A stretch of 64,000 bases of DNA, taken from contig NZ_JAPJZH010000013.1 in the NCBI RefSeq assembly GCF_027889715.1, positions 1-64,000 of the forward strand, in the 5' to 3' direction. Each line of letters begins with the position of its first letter. Positions within the stretch are counted from its first letter, which is position 1. This DNA is from Allohoeflea poritis (lineage in GTDB: Bacteria > Pseudomonadota > Alphaproteobacteria > Rhizobiales > Rhizobiaceae). A model generated the notes under the pieces. The model was not told the origin of the DNA and made no database searches. It saw only the letters and a list, made by a program, of their open reading frames with translations. The translations under genes and the position numbers were made by a program. This document shows positions 63,049 to 64,000 of the stretch, one piece after another.

Positions 63049-63993
63049 TTGGATTTCCGCCAGTTGAAGACTTTCATTTGCGTCGCTGAGTCGGGTTCCT
63101 TGAGCCGGGCCTCGGACCGCATGCGAATTGCGCAGCCGGCCCTCTCGCGCCAGATCAAGCTTCTCGAACACGAGGTCGGCGTGCCGCTTTTCGACCGGCA
63201 TGTGCGCGGTATGGAACTGACCGAAGCCGGCACCGAGCTGTTGCGCCGCGTTTCGGGTGTCATACGCCAGCTGGAACAGACCATGCAGGATGTGCAGTCG
63301 CTGCACGCTGAAATCAGCGGCAATGTCGCGCTCGCGCTGATGCCGACCATATCGGCCGTCTTCGCGGCCCGGCTGGTCCAGCGGATATCAAGGGAACTGC
63401 CGCAGGTCAGCCTGCGCATCCGCGAAGGTTATTCCGTCGACATTCTGACATGGATCCAGCGTGGCGATGTTGACTTCGCTTTCCTTTACGGGCCGTCAAG
63501 CGATCTGCACATACGCACGAAGGAACTGCTTCACGAGGAGGTCGTCCTCATCAGTCCGCCCGGTTCCCTGGACGGCGTCGGTCAGCAACCGGGTTTCGAC
63601 GTCATCGAGACCTTGCCTCTCGTTCTGCCGGGACGCCCTTACGCGCTGAGACACCTCGTCGAAAGTACGGCCAAGAAGGCGGGGCACACCATCAACGTGC
63701 CGCATGAAGTGGATTCATACTGGGCTATCAAGTCGATGGTCATGTCTGGCATAGGCCACTCATTCCTGCCCCCGGCTTCGCTGAAATCGGAACTCGAACA
63801 GGGATTGATGGAGGCCCGCTCCGTAGGATCGGGCGGCCTGTGGCGGCAGCTTGTACTGGGAATTCCCTCGCAGCGGCCGAATACGCGCGCGGCCGATGCG
63901 GTTCTCGACCTGCTGCTGGATGAGATCGCGTCGATGATCAACGACGGCGATTGGCAGGCTCAGCCGGGGGCGGATCTTCGCGACCGGATCTGA
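63049..63993 (+). CDS. LysR-family transcriptional regulator
   Basis: This 314-residue LysR regulator has the N-terminal helix-turn-helix MDFRQLKTFICVAESGSLSR and PALSRQIKLLEHEVG, followed by a periplasmic-binding-protein-like effector domain (about residues 90-295). I start at TTG 63049, because the protein then begins exactly as LysR proteins do and AAGGATAGGG lies just upstream; longer frames add 44 unlike residues. It follows the uronate operon in the same direction and may add a second layer of control, or serve genes beyond the window. The effector is unknown. Confidence 0.9.
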   Translation: MDFRQLKTFICVAESGSLSRASDRMRIAQPALSRQIKLLEHEVGVPLFDRHVRGMELTEAGTELLRRVSGVIRQLEQTMQDVQSLHAEISGNVALALMPTISAVFAARLVQRISRELPQVSLRIREGYSVDILTWIQRGDVDFAFLYGPSSDLHIRTKELLHEEVVLISPPGSLDGVGQQPGFDVIETLPLVLPGRPYALRHLVESTAKKAGHTINVPHEVDSYWAIKSMVMSGIGHSFLPPASLKSELEQGLMEARSVGSGGLWRQLVLGIPSQRPNTRAADAVLDLLLDEIASMINDGDWQAQPGADLRDRI

Positions 63994-64000
63994 ACCGTCT

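Overview
The window looks like chromosomal DNA of a Hyphomicrobiales (Rhizobiales) alphaproteobacterium. The strongest clue is gene order: murA, a DUF2948 gene, hisD, a UPF0262 gene, a low-molecular-weight phosphatase gene, infA, maf, yacG and tRNA-Phe (29.5-35.4 kb), an arrangement I know from rhizobia, brucellae and relatives. High GC, ABC-dominated sugar uptake, a sorbitol/mannitol (smo/mtl) operon and frequent TTG/GTG starts fit. The genus cannot be fixed from the sequence alone.

Layout. 0-3.4 kb: a CHASE2-type adenylate cyclase whose stop codon lies in the inverted repeat of a MITE-like element, then a lone CbiM-like cobalt transport gene behind a cobalamin riboswitch. 3.4-11.7 kb: a polyol operon with HAD hydrolase, SorC-type regulator, binding protein, two permeases, ATPase, sorbitol dehydrogenase and mannitol 2-dehydrogenase; several TGAGCA/TGCTCA sites lie in front of the binding-protein gene. 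11.7-15 kb: ketopantoate reductase-like and AAE3-like acyl-CoA synthetase genes, divergent from an FAHD1-like gene. 15-29.2 kb: a mixed accessory stretch with an outer-membrane-like protein, POT transporter, cyclase-family hydrolase with CGNR regulator, a secreted protein with a very basic tail, a sulfotransferase, two glycosyltransferase-like proteins, a small cytochrome c, a TetR regulator beside an SDR remnant, and an AT-richer islet of small unknown genes ending at the 3' end of tRNA-Thr. 29.5-35.4 kb: the conserved housekeeping block.

35.6-40.7 kb holds a compact four-gene set (BioF2/GNAT-like acyltransferase, ATP-grasp ligase, FemAB-like transferase, polysaccharide-type flippase) with no glycosyltransferase or polymerase. 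I think it is the best candidate for an undescribed envelope or natural-product pathway. 40.7-48.1 kb carries a class I glutamine amidotransferase, two membrane-anchored pentapeptide-repeat proteins, a DMT exporter and a right-handed beta-helix protein.

48.2-64 kb is a hexuronate catabolic locus: an alpha/beta hydrolase divergent from uxuA, a GntR/FCD regulator, a complete ABC importer, a D-2-hydroxyacid dehydrogenase-like gene, three Gfo/Idh/MocA oxidoreductases, uxaC, uxuB and a LysR regulator. A shared 16-bp near-palindrome in front of uxuA and of the binding-protein gene is the likely GntR operator. UxaC, UxuB and UxuA give glucuronate to 2-keto-3-deoxygluconate; the three oxidoreductases, the hydroxyacid dehydrogenase and the hydrolase suggest that the imported compound is a modified or conjugated uronate.
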